Shown: positions 1-7,488 of the stretch, in pieces
Layout of the letters: every line of letters begins with the position of its first letter
How positions within the stretch are numbered: position 1 is the stretch's first letter
Source: Bacillus sp. 103mf
Lineage (GTDB): Bacteria > Bacillota > Bacilli > Bacillales > Bacillaceae_G
NCBI RefSeq assembly: GCF_900116295.1
Contig: NZ_FPAF01000002.1
Coordinates: 162,472-226,471 of the forward strand
Reading direction: 5' to 3'
DNA: 64,000 nt
The notes under the pieces: generated by a model
What the model saw: only the letters and a program-made list of their open reading frames with translations
Told to the model about the DNA's origin: nothing
The model's database searches: none
Made by a program: the position numbers and the translations under genes

Positions 1-1019
1 AAAATAAAGATGTTTCCGGACTACTATTAGCAACCCTACGATCTGACTACATTGCAACGTCTTTAAATGCAATTAAACCAAAATATCACTTTGAAGTATT
101 GGATAAGTATGGAATTACATTTTTACACGATAATAATCCTAAATTCGCCCCCAAAAACACACAACAAATTACTATTCCATTAACAAGATTACCGTGGAGC
201 GTTTCTATTTATCCATTACCTATTCAACAAAACGTTTTATATCGTAACGTCTTTATGGGCTGTTTAATAATATTGTTTCTTATGAATATTTTATTTTTAG
301 TTATAAAATACATTCTTCTAAAAAGGCAAACAAAATTGGAAAGAAAACAAAATGAAGTACAAAAACTAGAATTAGTTGGTTCCTTCGCTGCAAGTACAGC
401 TCATGAAATCCGTAATCCTCTTACAGGCATTAAAGGACTTGTTACTCTTTTAAAAGAAACACACACAAATGAAAAAGATCAATTTTATTTTTCTGTTATT
501 GAACAAGAAATCGAAAGGATTAACGAAATTGTCAGTGAATTCCTTATCCTTGGAAAACCAACTGCTATTATTGAAAAAACATACGATTTAAGGGACATTG
601 TAAAAGCAGTTTCATTAATTATTCAATCCGAGGCAAATTTACATAACGTACAACTTTACATACATATGTCTGAAAATCCACTTCCTATTCGCTGTTCAAG
701 CGATCATATTAAACAAGTTATTTTAAATATTACAAAAAATGCTTTTGAAGCAATGTCATCAGATGATACATTGACTATTACAGTCGAAGCAAATGAAAGT
801 ATGGCACAATTACAGATTATAGACACAGGAAAAGGAATTCCGAAACATATCCAAAAACGTATTTTTCATCCATTTTTCACAAACAAAGATACAGGAACGG
901 GACTAGGACTTGTCGTATGCAAAAGAATTATTGAAATGTATAATGGTCAAATTACAATTGAAAGTACAGAAAATATAGGAACAACAGTATGCATTATACT
1001 CCCGCTCCATTCACAGTAA
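1..1019 (+). CDS. Sensor histidine kinase, C-terminal part (runs off left edge)
   Basis: The reading frame is open from the first full codon at position 3, so the gene starts outside the window. The visible part has an extracytoplasmic sensor remnant, one membrane segment (visible residues about 83-106, rich in L, I and F), then a HisKA domain with the phospho-acceptor in HEIRNPLTG (His near visible residue 134). A HATPase domain follows, with the N box NITKNAFEA, G1 box DTGKGIP and G2 box GTGLGL. It should be a membrane kinase that autophosphorylates and feeds a response regulator or the sporulation phosphorelay. No response regulator is visible; a Spo0E-type phosphatase lies convergently just downstream, which fits a sporulation kinase. 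The specific input is unknown. Confidence 0.9.
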   Translation, partial: NKDVSGLLLATLRSDYIATSLNAIKPKYHFEVLDKYGITFLHDNNPKFAPKNTQQITIPLTRLPWSVSIYPLPIQQNVLYRNVFMGCLIILFLMNILFLVIKYILLKRQTKLERKQNEVQKLELVGSFAASTAHEIRNPLTGIKGLVTLLKETHTNEKDQFYFSVIEQEIERINEIVSEFLILGKPTAIIEKTYDLRDIVKAVSLIIQSEANLHNVQLYIHMSENPLPIRCSSDHIKQVILNITKNAFEAMSSDDTLTITVEANESMAQLQIIDTGKGIPKHIQKRIFHPFFTNKDTGTGLGLVVCKRIIEMYNGQITIESTENIGTTVCIILPLHSQ

Positions 1020-1046
1020 TCATCCCATTTTCATACGGGATGATTA
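1018..1046. terminator. Bidirectional hairpin between kinase and Spo0E-like gene
   Basis: A perfect inverted repeat AATCATCCC / CGGGATGATT overlaps the kinase stop codon and lies just past the end of the convergent gene. The T-run is short on both sides, so it probably serves both transcripts with moderate efficiency. Confidence 0.6.
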
Positions 1047-1313
1047 CTTCATAAATGTCGTCCAAAACGCATTCGCTTTCTCATTGTGTGTCACTTTAAA
1101 GAATGATGTTTTTATCATGAAAAACCATTTCGACACCCTGTTCTCTTTGTAACTTTGATATTTCACAATAAGCTTATCCAATTCTTGACTTACTTGAATT
1201 GTCTCCAAGCTATTAAATCCACTTGTAAGCCCTAAATGGATCATTTCTTCGCGCTTCACATGAATATCATACAAAAGCTTGTCCATTGTAGATTTCCTTT
1301 TTGCTACAAACAT
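1044..1313 (-). CDS. Spo0E-family aspartyl-phosphate phosphatase
   Basis: This is an 89-residue protein with the Spo0E signature SQELDKLI preceded by a helix and a short loop, the two-helix hairpin fold that dephosphorylates Spo0A~P. Family members are usually 50-90 residues. The ATG has a strong GAGGGGG ribosome site seven bases upstream. The C-terminal 30 residues (KWFFMIKTSFFKVTHNEKANAF) extend beyond the minimal hairpin. Its convergent position next to a histidine kinase suggests opposed control of the sporulation phosphorelay. The phosphatase role is inferred from the family; which paralogue it is cannot be told here. Confidence 0.8.
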   Translation of the reverse strand: MFVAKRKSTMDKLLYDIHVKREEMIHLGLTSGFNSLETIQVSQELDKLIVKYQSYKENRVSKWFFMIKTSFFKVTHNEKANAFWTTFMK

Positions 1314-1546
1314 GCGTATCCCCCTCGATATCCTTTCATAATCTGTATTTCATTCCTATTAAATACGAACGTTCAGAAAATCAAACATTTTCTCCCTATA
1401 ATTTACAAATCTTTATCCTCACCTTGAGAATTATTACAAATTATTCTATCTTTGTAAATACATTCGCAATAATAGACATTTTTTTTGTTTTATTTTAACA
1501 AAAAGTCCAATCAAACAGAGAATTTCCGTTTTTTCACAATTTTACT

Positions 1547-1553
1547 TTCGACA
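1547..1553. promoter_or_regulatory. Possible Spo0A box
   Basis: TTCGACA (TGTCGAA on the other strand) matches the 7-base 0A-box core. It lies in the roughly 390-bp AT-rich gap between the divergent Spo0E-like and deacetylase genes, about 155 bases before the latter. Nothing else is recognisable in this gap. A 7-mer can occur by chance. Confidence 0.3.
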
Positions 1554-1706
1554 TTTTGTGCGTTTAAATTCATTCAAAACGTAAACGATAACAGTAGATT
1601 ATCATTTATCCCATACTAACGAACCCGATTGGTTCAATTAATCGTCAGTGGATGAAAACCCCATCTATTTATGGATGCTTTGTATTATATGAAGGGAGAA
1701 TTTTAC

Positions 1707-2480
1707 ATGCGAAAATATATGATTATCTTTTTCCTTACCGCACTACTGCCAATCGTAACTTTTTCTGTACCAGCCTATGCTCACACAAATAAAGTAGCGA
1801 TTGTCATTGATGACTTTGGAAATAATATGAAAGGAACGGAAAAAATGTTATCACTGCCTATCCCATTAACTGTTGCAGTTATGCCATTTCTTCCATCTAC
1901 AAAACAAGACGCAACGTCAGCTCATCAAAAAGGACACGAAATTATTATTCATATGCCAATGGAACCCGTAAAAGGAAAAAAAGAGTGGCTTGGACCAAAA
2001 GCTATTACAACTGATTTAAGTGATGATGAAATTAGAAGTCGTATCAAACAAGCAATTAAAGAAGTTCCGTTTGCAATTGGAATGAATAATCATATGGGTT
2101 CAAAAGTAACTGCTGATGAAAGAGTAATGCGCATTATACTATCAGTTTGTAAAGAACATGGTCTCTTTTATTTAGATAGTAAAACAAGCCCGAACAGCGT
2201 TGTAAAAAAAGTTGGCGAAGAGATTGGTGTACCTATTGTAGAAAACAGACTATTTTTTGACGATATATATACTTCAACTCACGTAACAAAACAAGCAAAT
2301 ATTCTCTTGCAAAAAGTAAAAACTGAACCTATTATGATAGCTATTGGTCACGTTGGTCCTCCAGGTGAAATTACATCTTCTGTCATTAGATCTTATATTC
2401 CTAAAATTCAAGAAAAAGCTGATTTTATCTTTTTATCTGATCTTGTATCCCCACCTCCACCTGTTTCTTCACAAAAATAG
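1707..2480 (+). CDS. Divergent polysaccharide deacetylase (YibQ type), secreted
   Basis: The 257-residue protein has an N-terminal signal peptide (MRKYMIIFFLTALLP, cleavage near AYA-HT) and then the divergent polysaccharide-deacetylase core: VAIVIDDFGNN, the HEIIIHMPMEP motif, and GMNNHMGSKV. These correspond to the NodB-like metal-site motifs of the family. The start at 1707 is preferred over the ATG at 1671 because GAAGGGAGAA sits just before it and the signal peptide begins there. It probably acts outside the membrane on cell-wall glycan; the substrate is unknown. It stands alone and ends in a hairpin. Confidence 0.8.
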   Translation: MRKYMIIFFLTALLPIVTFSVPAYAHTNKVAIVIDDFGNNMKGTEKMLSLPIPLTVAVMPFLPSTKQDATSAHQKGHEIIIHMPMEPVKGKKEWLGPKAITTDLSDDEIRSRIKQAIKEVPFAIGMNNHMGSKVTADERVMRIILSVCKEHGLFYLDSKTSPNSVVKKVGEEIGVPIVENRLFFDDIYTSTHVTKQANILLQKVKTEPIMIAIGHVGPPGEITSSVIRSYIPKIQEKADFIFLSDLVSPPPPVSSQK

Positions 2481-2505
2481 AGAGAGGCTTCTGCCTCTCT
2501 CTACT
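2481..2505. terminator. Hairpin terminator shared by convergent genes
   Basis: AGAGAGGC-TTCT-GCCTCTCT forms a strong stem. On the minus strand it is followed by CTATTTTTG, so it best serves the CBS-ACT gene. Confidence 0.75.
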
Positions 2506-2506
2506 T

Positions 2507-3133
2507 TTAAATACGGTCTACATGACTAACTCGAAAACCTTTTTTCTCTAGTTTCGCCACTAACCTTTCTAACTCTTTTTGATTCAAATCATCTGCAATA
2601 TTAACAATAAGACGTCTAATATATTGATCACCATTATCTAATGTAAATAATCCACCGATATTATACAACTTTAATAATGTGCCAAGCTCTTTAATTATTC
2701 CTTTCGACTCATGCTTCGCTAATGTTAATATATACCCACCGGTATTCATTCCAAATGAGTCTTCAATCACATCAAAAATATTAGAATGTGTTAAAATACC
2801 TATAAATTCATGATAATCATTTAGTACAGATAAAAATGGTAGTCTGCGAATTGTATAAAAAGCTCTAAAGAAAGAATCACGTTCAAAAATAAATGCCTGC
2901 TCATTTTTCATTAGCTCAAAAACACTTTCTTTTCTTTCTTCTTGCCCCTTACATTTATTCTCTAACACATCCACTTTATAAATAATACCTTTAAATGCTT
3001 TACCGTCCTCCGCTAAAACAGGAATCGCTCTGTATCCACTTCGTTCCATTATCTCTAAAGCTTGCTCCGCATCTTCATTTTCGAAGCAAGTTACAACTTG
3101 TTGCCTTGAAAGAAAATGATATTTAACTCGCAA
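2507..3133 (-). CDS. CBS-ACT domain protein, CbpA-like c-di-AMP-binding candidate
   Basis: The protein is 208 residues if it starts at the TTG at 3133, which has GGGGAGG seven bases upstream. A longer frame from 3160 would place that ribosome site inside the gene. Residues 1-120 form two CBS repeats (the AEQALEIMERSGYRAIPVL and FLSVLNDYHEFIGILT segments). Residues about 135-208 resemble an ACT domain (LAKHESKGIIKELGTLLK). This CBS-plus-ACT order is that of the c-di-AMP-binding protein CbpA described in Listeria. The ligand is inferred from architecture only. It may act as a nucleotide-sensing regulator in the cytoplasm. Confidence 0.7.
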   Translation of the reverse strand: MRVKYHFLSRQQVVTCFENEDAEQALEIMERSGYRAIPVLAEDGKAFKGIIYKVDVLENKCKGQEERKESVFELMKNEQAFIFERDSFFRAFYTIRRLPFLSVLNDYHEFIGILTHSNIFDVIEDSFGMNTGGYILTLAKHESKGIIKELGTLLKLYNIGGLFTLDNGDQYIRRLIVNIADDLNQKELERLVAKLEKKGFRVSHVDRI

Positions 3134-3260
3134 AATACGTTCCTCCCCACATGACGACATGTAATCTATATATAATAAGGAGAGCCATATTTTATGAGTA
3201 AAACTTCAGGGATAAAACGCTTTCATTTTTTAATATTACTTCCTACCTAATCCTAATTCT

Positions 3261-3282
3261 CTTTAGGTACTTCTACCTAAAG
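3261..3282. terminator. Hairpin downstream of class II aldolase-like gene
   Basis: CTTTAGGTA-cttc-TACCTAAAG is a perfect 9-bp stem just past the stop of the minus-strand gene. No good T-run follows, so termination is uncertain. Confidence 0.35.
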
Positions 3283-3293
3283 AGGCCTTTCAA

Positions 3294-3923
3294 TTACATC
3301 ACCGAACTTTTTGTCCCTTTAATCATTAACAGTTTTACATGGTAGTTCATTAAGTACTCTAATCCCTCTAACCATTTTTTCGTTTCTTCTGGCGTTGTTC
3401 CCCATACAATTAATCCATAATTGTGAACAAGTACTGCTCCACCACCTTTAGTAAAGCAAGGCACACTCTCTTCTAACAAATTTGCAAATTTACTTTCATT
3501 TTCTACAATTGGAATTGTAATACCTGTAATGCCTTCTTTCCCAAAAACACGTTCTACATTCCTCTGTTCAAATGTTACTTCCCCTTCTTTTCCATATAAC
3601 TCCGACATTAAGTGACTATCAACTGTTTGTACTTGTAAAATACATTCCGCCTGACTTTTTTTATAAATATCTGCGTGCATAAATGATTCAGAAGCCGGTT
3701 TCTCATCAATCGCAAATACTGGTTCACACGTACTGTTAACTACAATAAAATCATCTTCCACAAAGAGGCCTTTATCTTTTCCCTCTATATTAACTAAAAA
3801 TGTAAGCGGATCTTTAGACGTACGTATCGATAAACTAATTTTTGTCCCATAAAACCAATCGCGAAGAGCCAATTCCATCTTAATATCCCGTAATTCTTTC
3901 CATTTCTTTAAAAACAATAACAC
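3294..3923 (-). CDS. Class II aldolase/adducin family protein, MtnB-like with altered metal site
   Basis: The 209-residue protein follows the methylthioribulose-1-phosphate dehydratase (MtnB) pattern along its length: N-terminal KKWKELRDIKMELALRDWF, middle ESFMHADIY, and C-terminal LVHNYGLIVWG. In MtnB and other class II aldolases the zinc ligands are HxH in the middle motif and the His of NHG later. Here the middle motif is H-A-D and the later His is Tyr (NYG), so two of three ligands are gone. It is probably a diverged paralogue with no MtnB activity. It starts at GTG 3923 with GGGGGTG upstream. It is monocistronic, with no methionine-salvage genes in the window. Confidence 0.75.
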   Translation of the reverse strand: MLLFLKKWKELRDIKMELALRDWFYGTKISLSIRTSKDPLTFLVNIEGKDKGLFVEDDFIVVNSTCEPVFAIDEKPASESFMHADIYKKSQAECILQVQTVDSHLMSELYGKEGEVTFEQRNVERVFGKEGITGITIPIVENESKFANLLEESVPCFTKGGGAVLVHNYGLIVWGTTPEETKKWLEGLEYLMNYHVKLLMIKGTKSSVM

Positions 3924-4069
3924 ATTGTCACCCCCGTATTGTTATCTTCTATTTTTATGTAAAAGGCAGTATTTTTAGATAATTCGAAAAATTTAATTGA
4001 ATTATCACATGAGAACACCTTTTTGTCAATACGCTTTCGCCATGTTCCCTAAACTTTATCCAAATAAAA

Positions 4070-4092
4070 AGAGCCCTATTATAGAGCTCTTT
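4070..4092 (-). terminator. Terminator hairpin overlapping end of small ORF
   Basis: AAAGAGC / GCTCTTT stem; on the minus strand it is followed by a T-run (TTTTTATTT). The stop codon of the small gene lies within the stem. Confidence 0.6.
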
Positions 4093-4201
4093 TATTTATC
4101 ATAATTTGCAGCATAGCATTCTTCTCTTGTTCATTAATAATGCGTAATTTCCGCAGTATATATGCATATAAAATGATCTTCTCATGCACTCTTTTCTTCA
4201 C
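4079..4201 (-). CDS. Small protein of unknown function (40 aa)
   Basis: A 40-residue frame starts at GTG 4201 with GGGAG five bases upstream and ends inside a terminator hairpin. Its sequence (KKRVHEKIILYAYILRKLRI then NEQEKNAMLQIMINKRAL) is helical and basic. I do not recognise a family. The frame extends upstream to 4342 without a stop, but those extra residues lack a ribosome site and look non-coding. The terminator and start site are the main support. Confidence 0.4.
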   Translation of the reverse strand: MKKRVHEKIILYAYILRKLRIINEQEKNAMLQIMINKRAL

Positions 4202-4374
4202 CTCTACTCCCTTCTTTCCTTTAACCAACTTTTTTTCTATTGGTAAATTATATGAGCAGTAAGAGAAAAAGTGTCCTTTTTTTTGTAAATTCAACTTCTT
4301 GTGAATGTTGTTTTTTTCCATATATATGCCTATACTAAACAATGTAATTTTAAATTAAAGTTGAGGGTTAAAAT

Positions 4375-6141
4375 ATGAACATTATTATTAGTACGTTAAA
4401 CGCAAAGTACATCCATACAAACCTAGCAATTCGTTATATTAAGGCATATGCCCAGCCAGAATTTGATCTCGAGATGGCTGAATATACGATTAACGATCCT
4501 GCCATGAATATTGTTACGGATTTACATAGGCGCAAGCCGGATGTAATAGGATTTAGCTGTTATATTTGGAACATCGAAGAAACAATTGAAGTCATTCAAA
4601 TGCTTAAAAAGATTAATCCAAATCTTATTATTTTTGTTGGTGGTCCAGAAGTTACATACGATGTGCCACATTGGCTAAAACGTGTTCCTGAAATTGATTT
4701 TATTATTATCGGTGAAGGAGAAATGGCTGTAAAAAATCTTCTATTTGAAATACAAAGCACACAGCAATTTGAAAATCTTGACGGTATTGGATTTAGAAAA
4801 GATGATGGTACCTATGTAATCAAACCACAACGTGAAAAACTAAATTTAAAAGAATTACCATCTCCATATCGTTTCCCAGAAGATATTCCACATTTAAGTA
4901 AACGCATTACCTATATCGAGACGAGCCGTGGTTGTCCGTTTAGCTGTCAATTTTGTTTATCTTCTATTGAGGTCGGCGTCCGTTACTTCGATCGTGAACG
5001 TATTAAAGAAGATATTCGCTATTTAATGCAAAATGGTGCACGTATTATTAAATTCGTCGATCGTACTTTTAACATTAGCCGTAGCTACGCAATGGAAATG
5101 TTTCAATTTTTAATTGACGAACACGTAGATGGAACCGTATTTCAATTTGAAATCACAGCTGATATTATGAGGCCCGAGGTCATTGAATTTTTAAATACAC
5201 ACGCTCCCCCAGGTTTGTTCCGCTTTGAGATCGGTGTACAATCTACAAATGATCAAACGAACGACCTTGTAAAACGACGTCAAAACTTTGAGAAATTGAC
5301 AAGAACCGTTACAATGGTTCGCGATGGACAGAAAATCGATCAACATTTAGATTTAATTGCCGGACTTCCTGAAGAAGACTATCAATCCTTCCGAAAAACA
5401 TTTAATGATGTCTTTGCATTAAGACCAGAAGAATTACAACTTGGCTTTTTAAAATTGCTGCGTGGTACAGGGCTTCGACTTCGCGCAAATGATCATCAAT
5501 ATATATACATGGAGAATGCACCGTATGAAATGCTTGGAAATAATGTACTATCATTCGATGATATTATTCGAATTAAACAAGTTGAAGATGTATTAGAAAA
5601 ATATTGGAATGCCCATCGTATGGACAACACTGTGTCATATATCGTATCCCATGTATTTGATACACCTTTTGACTTCTTTCAAGAATTTGGCTCTTACTGG
5701 GATACACAAGGGTGGATACGAATTGGACACCAACTAGAAGATTTATTCCAACGCCTGTATCAGTTTTTACAATCAAGAAAAACTGCAAAACTCCATATAA
5801 TTAAAGGGTTAATGACAATTGATTATTTACAAAATCATAAATATCGCCCACGTAAATCATGGACAACAGAACAAAGGAAGAAAGAAGAAGTAAATGCCTA
5901 CTATAAAAGAATTTTAGAACAACCAAGTATTCTAGGAGATAAATTTGCTGTTCTTCAATTGATGGAAAAAGACTTGTATAAACACACGATTGTAGAGCAT
6001 ATACCATTTGATTACCACCATTACATGAAGCATGGTGAAATGATTTCAAACCCTTCTTTCGTTGTTGCCTACTACAATCCGAAAACGACACAATGTGAAT
6101 TATACGCAGCTAGTGTCAGCGCATTATCAACATTAAAATAA
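4375..6141 (+). CDS. B12-binding-domain radical SAM protein
   Basis: The 588-residue protein has an N-terminal cobalamin-binding-like domain (residues about 1-135, with VGGPEV and IGEGE), then a radical SAM core with the cluster motif C187-xxx-C191-xx-C194 in RGCPFSCQFC. A large C-terminal domain of the DUF4080 type follows. Such enzymes use a 4Fe-4S cluster and SAM to make a 5'-deoxyadenosyl radical, often for methylation or sulfur chemistry; the substrate of this subgroup is not established. GAGGG lies just upstream of the ATG. It is a single gene closed by a strong terminator. Confidence 0.85.
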   Translation: MNIIISTLNAKYIHTNLAIRYIKAYAQPEFDLEMAEYTINDPAMNIVTDLHRRKPDVIGFSCYIWNIEETIEVIQMLKKINPNLIIFVGGPEVTYDVPHWLKRVPEIDFIIIGEGEMAVKNLLFEIQSTQQFENLDGIGFRKDDGTYVIKPQREKLNLKELPSPYRFPEDIPHLSKRITYIETSRGCPFSCQFCLSSIEVGVRYFDRERIKEDIRYLMQNGARIIKFVDRTFNISRSYAMEMFQFLIDEHVDGTVFQFEITADIMRPEVIEFLNTHAPPGLFRFEIGVQSTNDQTNDLVKRRQNFEKLTRTVTMVRDGQKIDQHLDLIAGLPEEDYQSFRKTFNDVFALRPEELQLGFLKLLRGTGLRLRANDHQYIYMENAPYEMLGNNVLSFDDIIRIKQVEDVLEKYWNAHRMDNTVSYIVSHVFDTPFDFFQEFGSYWDTQGWIRIGHQLEDLFQRLYQFLQSRKTAKLHIIKGLMTIDYLQNHKYRPRKSWTTEQRKKEEVNAYYKRILEQPSILGDKFAVLQLMEKDLYKHTIVEHIPFDYHHYMKHGEMISNPSFVVAYYNPKTTQCELYAASVSALSTLK

Positions 6142-6142
6142 A

Positions 6143-6190
6143 CAGTCAGAAAAAATGAGACGTTTGTAAAAACGCCTCATTTTTTCTGAC
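6143..6190. terminator. Long bidirectional terminator
   Basis: GTCAGAAAAAATGAG pairs with CTCATTTTTTCTGAC around a short loop. It ends the radical SAM gene and overlaps the 3' end of the convergent small gene. Confidence 0.85.
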
Positions 6191-6329
6191 CTTTTTTTGA
6201 ATTACGATTTGCATATTTTGCAACATCTTCATTTTCGTACTCTACTGCAAATTCCGCATCTGGCAAGCTTTCTTTTGGAGTTTGATTGTTCTTTGCAGCT
6301 GCGTTACGACTCACCTTTCGTTTTACCAT
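6177..6329 (-). CDS. Small hydrophilic protein (50 aa), spore-protein-like
   Basis: A 50-residue frame starts at ATG 6329 with GGAG eight bases upstream. The protein is Lys/Asn/Ala-rich with acidic middle and basic ends (MVKRKVSRNAAAKNNQ, then ESLPDAEFAVEYENEDVAKY, tail NSKKGQKK). Size and composition resemble minor small acid-soluble spore proteins of Bacillus, but I cannot assign it to a named family. The shared terminator with the convergent gene supports expression. Expression in the forespore would be expected if the spore assignment holds. Confidence 0.6.
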   Translation of the reverse strand: MVKRKVSRNAAAKNNQTPKESLPDAEFAVEYENEDVAKYANRNSKKGQKK

Positions 6330-6352
6330 ACGAAACACTCCTTACTTCTTTA

Positions 6353-6390
6353 TATAAAGTGAACTTTCCAGTAGTGGAGGTTTCACTTAT
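6353..6390 (+). repeat. Short bcr1-like remnant
   Basis: ATAAAGTGAA-CTTTCCAGTAGTGG matches the left end of the longer elements in this window. No right end is present. Confidence 0.4.
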
Positions 6391-6394
6391 TTCC

Positions 6395-6490
6395 TTCGCT
6401 TTCTCTTTTTGTTTTAAACCTTGCATGTGACAGAAAAAGTCCCTGACTACTTCTATACATAGCCGGCCCTATCTAAAGAGAAAGAGGATT
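6395..6490 (-). repeat. Copy of second dispersed repeat family (partial, reverse)
   Basis: Read on the minus strand it gives CTATGTATAGAAGTAGTCAG, CTTTTTCTGTCACATGCAAG and TTTAAAACAAAAAGAGAAAG, the conserved core of the copies at 6896, 24715, 28578 and 47165. Confidence 0.65.
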
Positions 6491-6586
6491 TTATATAATG
6501 CTTGTAATACTAATATGGACATCAAGACCCCACTCTATAAATGGTAACTGTTAACAAGTTGTGAATACGCAATGTGAGGAAATGCT

Positions 6587-6865
6587 ATAAAGTGAAACTT
6601 TAATCAGTGGGGGTTTTCTTCATCACCCACTGATTATCAGCCCTCACCAATCGGGCGCATGCCAGCTGTTTATCTCCCACCTAACTTCTTAAGAAAAGCG
6701 GAAGTGGCTCGTTCAGAATGTGAGAGGGATGGAGCTTCTGACGTAGAGGTTTTTTTACCTCGTAGGAAGAAGCGAAGCCATCGAACATTCTAGCCACTGG
6801 AGCTGGACAATGCTTTCGCTGCATTTTGAGGTGGGAGTATTACTGCTCAAAAATAGCGGGATAAA
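6587..6865 (+). repeat. bcr1-like element, longest copy (269 bp) with ATAAA duplication
   Basis: The element runs 6592-6860, begins GTGAAACTTTAATCAGTGGG, ends TAGCGGG, and is flanked by direct ATAAA repeats at 6587-6591 and 6861-6865. The interior has CCAATCGGGCGCATGCCAGC and a long imperfect hairpin (GAACATTCTAGCCACTGGAG region). It encodes no protein. It resembles the bcr1 repeats described in the B. cereus group. Confidence 0.85.
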
Positions 6866-6895
6866 ACAGGAAGGTCTATACACCTTTCTATATAA

Positions 6896-7080
6896 ATACA
6901 AGTTGAAAACCTGACATAAAACACCTTTTTTTTAGATGGGCGAGATCATCTGGCCGTGATAGAAGCGGTCAGGTCCTGTTTTTTCCACGTGCTATGTTTA
7001 AAACAAAAGGACAAAGCGAGTACAAATGAGGCTATATTCTGCATGGCTGCCTTATATGTCGAAAAATTAAAATGGGTTTA
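6896..7080 (+). repeat. Copy of second dispersed repeat family
   Basis: It starts near AAACCTGACATAAAACACC, continues GAGATCATCTGGCCGTGATA and TTTAAAACAAAAGGACAAAG, and ends TTATATGTCGAAAAATTAAA. The end includes TGTCGAA. It lies just upstream of the DUF3905 gene and may shape its promoter. Confidence 0.75.
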
Positions 7081-7109
7081 GATACTTTAATAAACAAGGA
7101 GCGATGAAT

Positions 7110-7445
7110 GTGAAGAAAAAGCAACCTATCGACTCTCCGATTCTTGATGAAACAATTCCGCATCAAATGAATTTCCCTTCGTTTAAAGGAACTGGCATCA
7201 CAATGCAACAACCATTCATCAATGAATATGACGTGATTATTGGCGATAGCCAATATAACTCAGAAAATAGCCCTCTAAATCATTGGAACGATGATATCGA
7301 TCCTGCTATTATGTCTGGAAACCAATGGGTACATCCAACTAATGATATCGGTTGGATTGCTGAAGAAAACCAAGAGTTACTATCCAAAAATAATAGTGAT
7401 GCAGAAGATATTTTTATGCATCCACAGTTTGGTATTAATGATTAA
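7110..7445 (+). CDS. DUF3905 family protein
   Basis: The 111-residue acidic protein carries the conserved block GTGITMQQPFINEYDVIIGD followed by NHWNDDIDPAIMSGNQWVHP and TNDIGW, typical of the Bacillus DUF3905 family of unknown function. I chose the GTG at 7110 because AAGGAG at 7096-7101 is eight bases away; the ATG at 7104 would be only two bases away. There is no signal peptide or membrane segment. It ends in a strong terminator and is monocistronic. Confidence 0.75.
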   Translation: MKKKQPIDSPILDETIPHQMNFPSFKGTGITMQQPFINEYDVIIGDSQYNSENSPLNHWNDDIDPAIMSGNQWVHPTNDIGWIAEENQELLSKNNSDAEDIFMHPQFGIND

Positions 7446-7449
7446 TATA

Positions 7450-7488
7450 GAAAAGCGATTCTATTTTACAAAATAGAATCGCTTTTCT
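7450..7488. terminator. Strong bidirectional terminator
   Basis: GAAAAGCGATTCTATTTT pairs with AAAATAGAATCGCTTTTC around a short loop, between the convergent DUF3905 and potassium-transporter genes. Confidence 0.9.
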
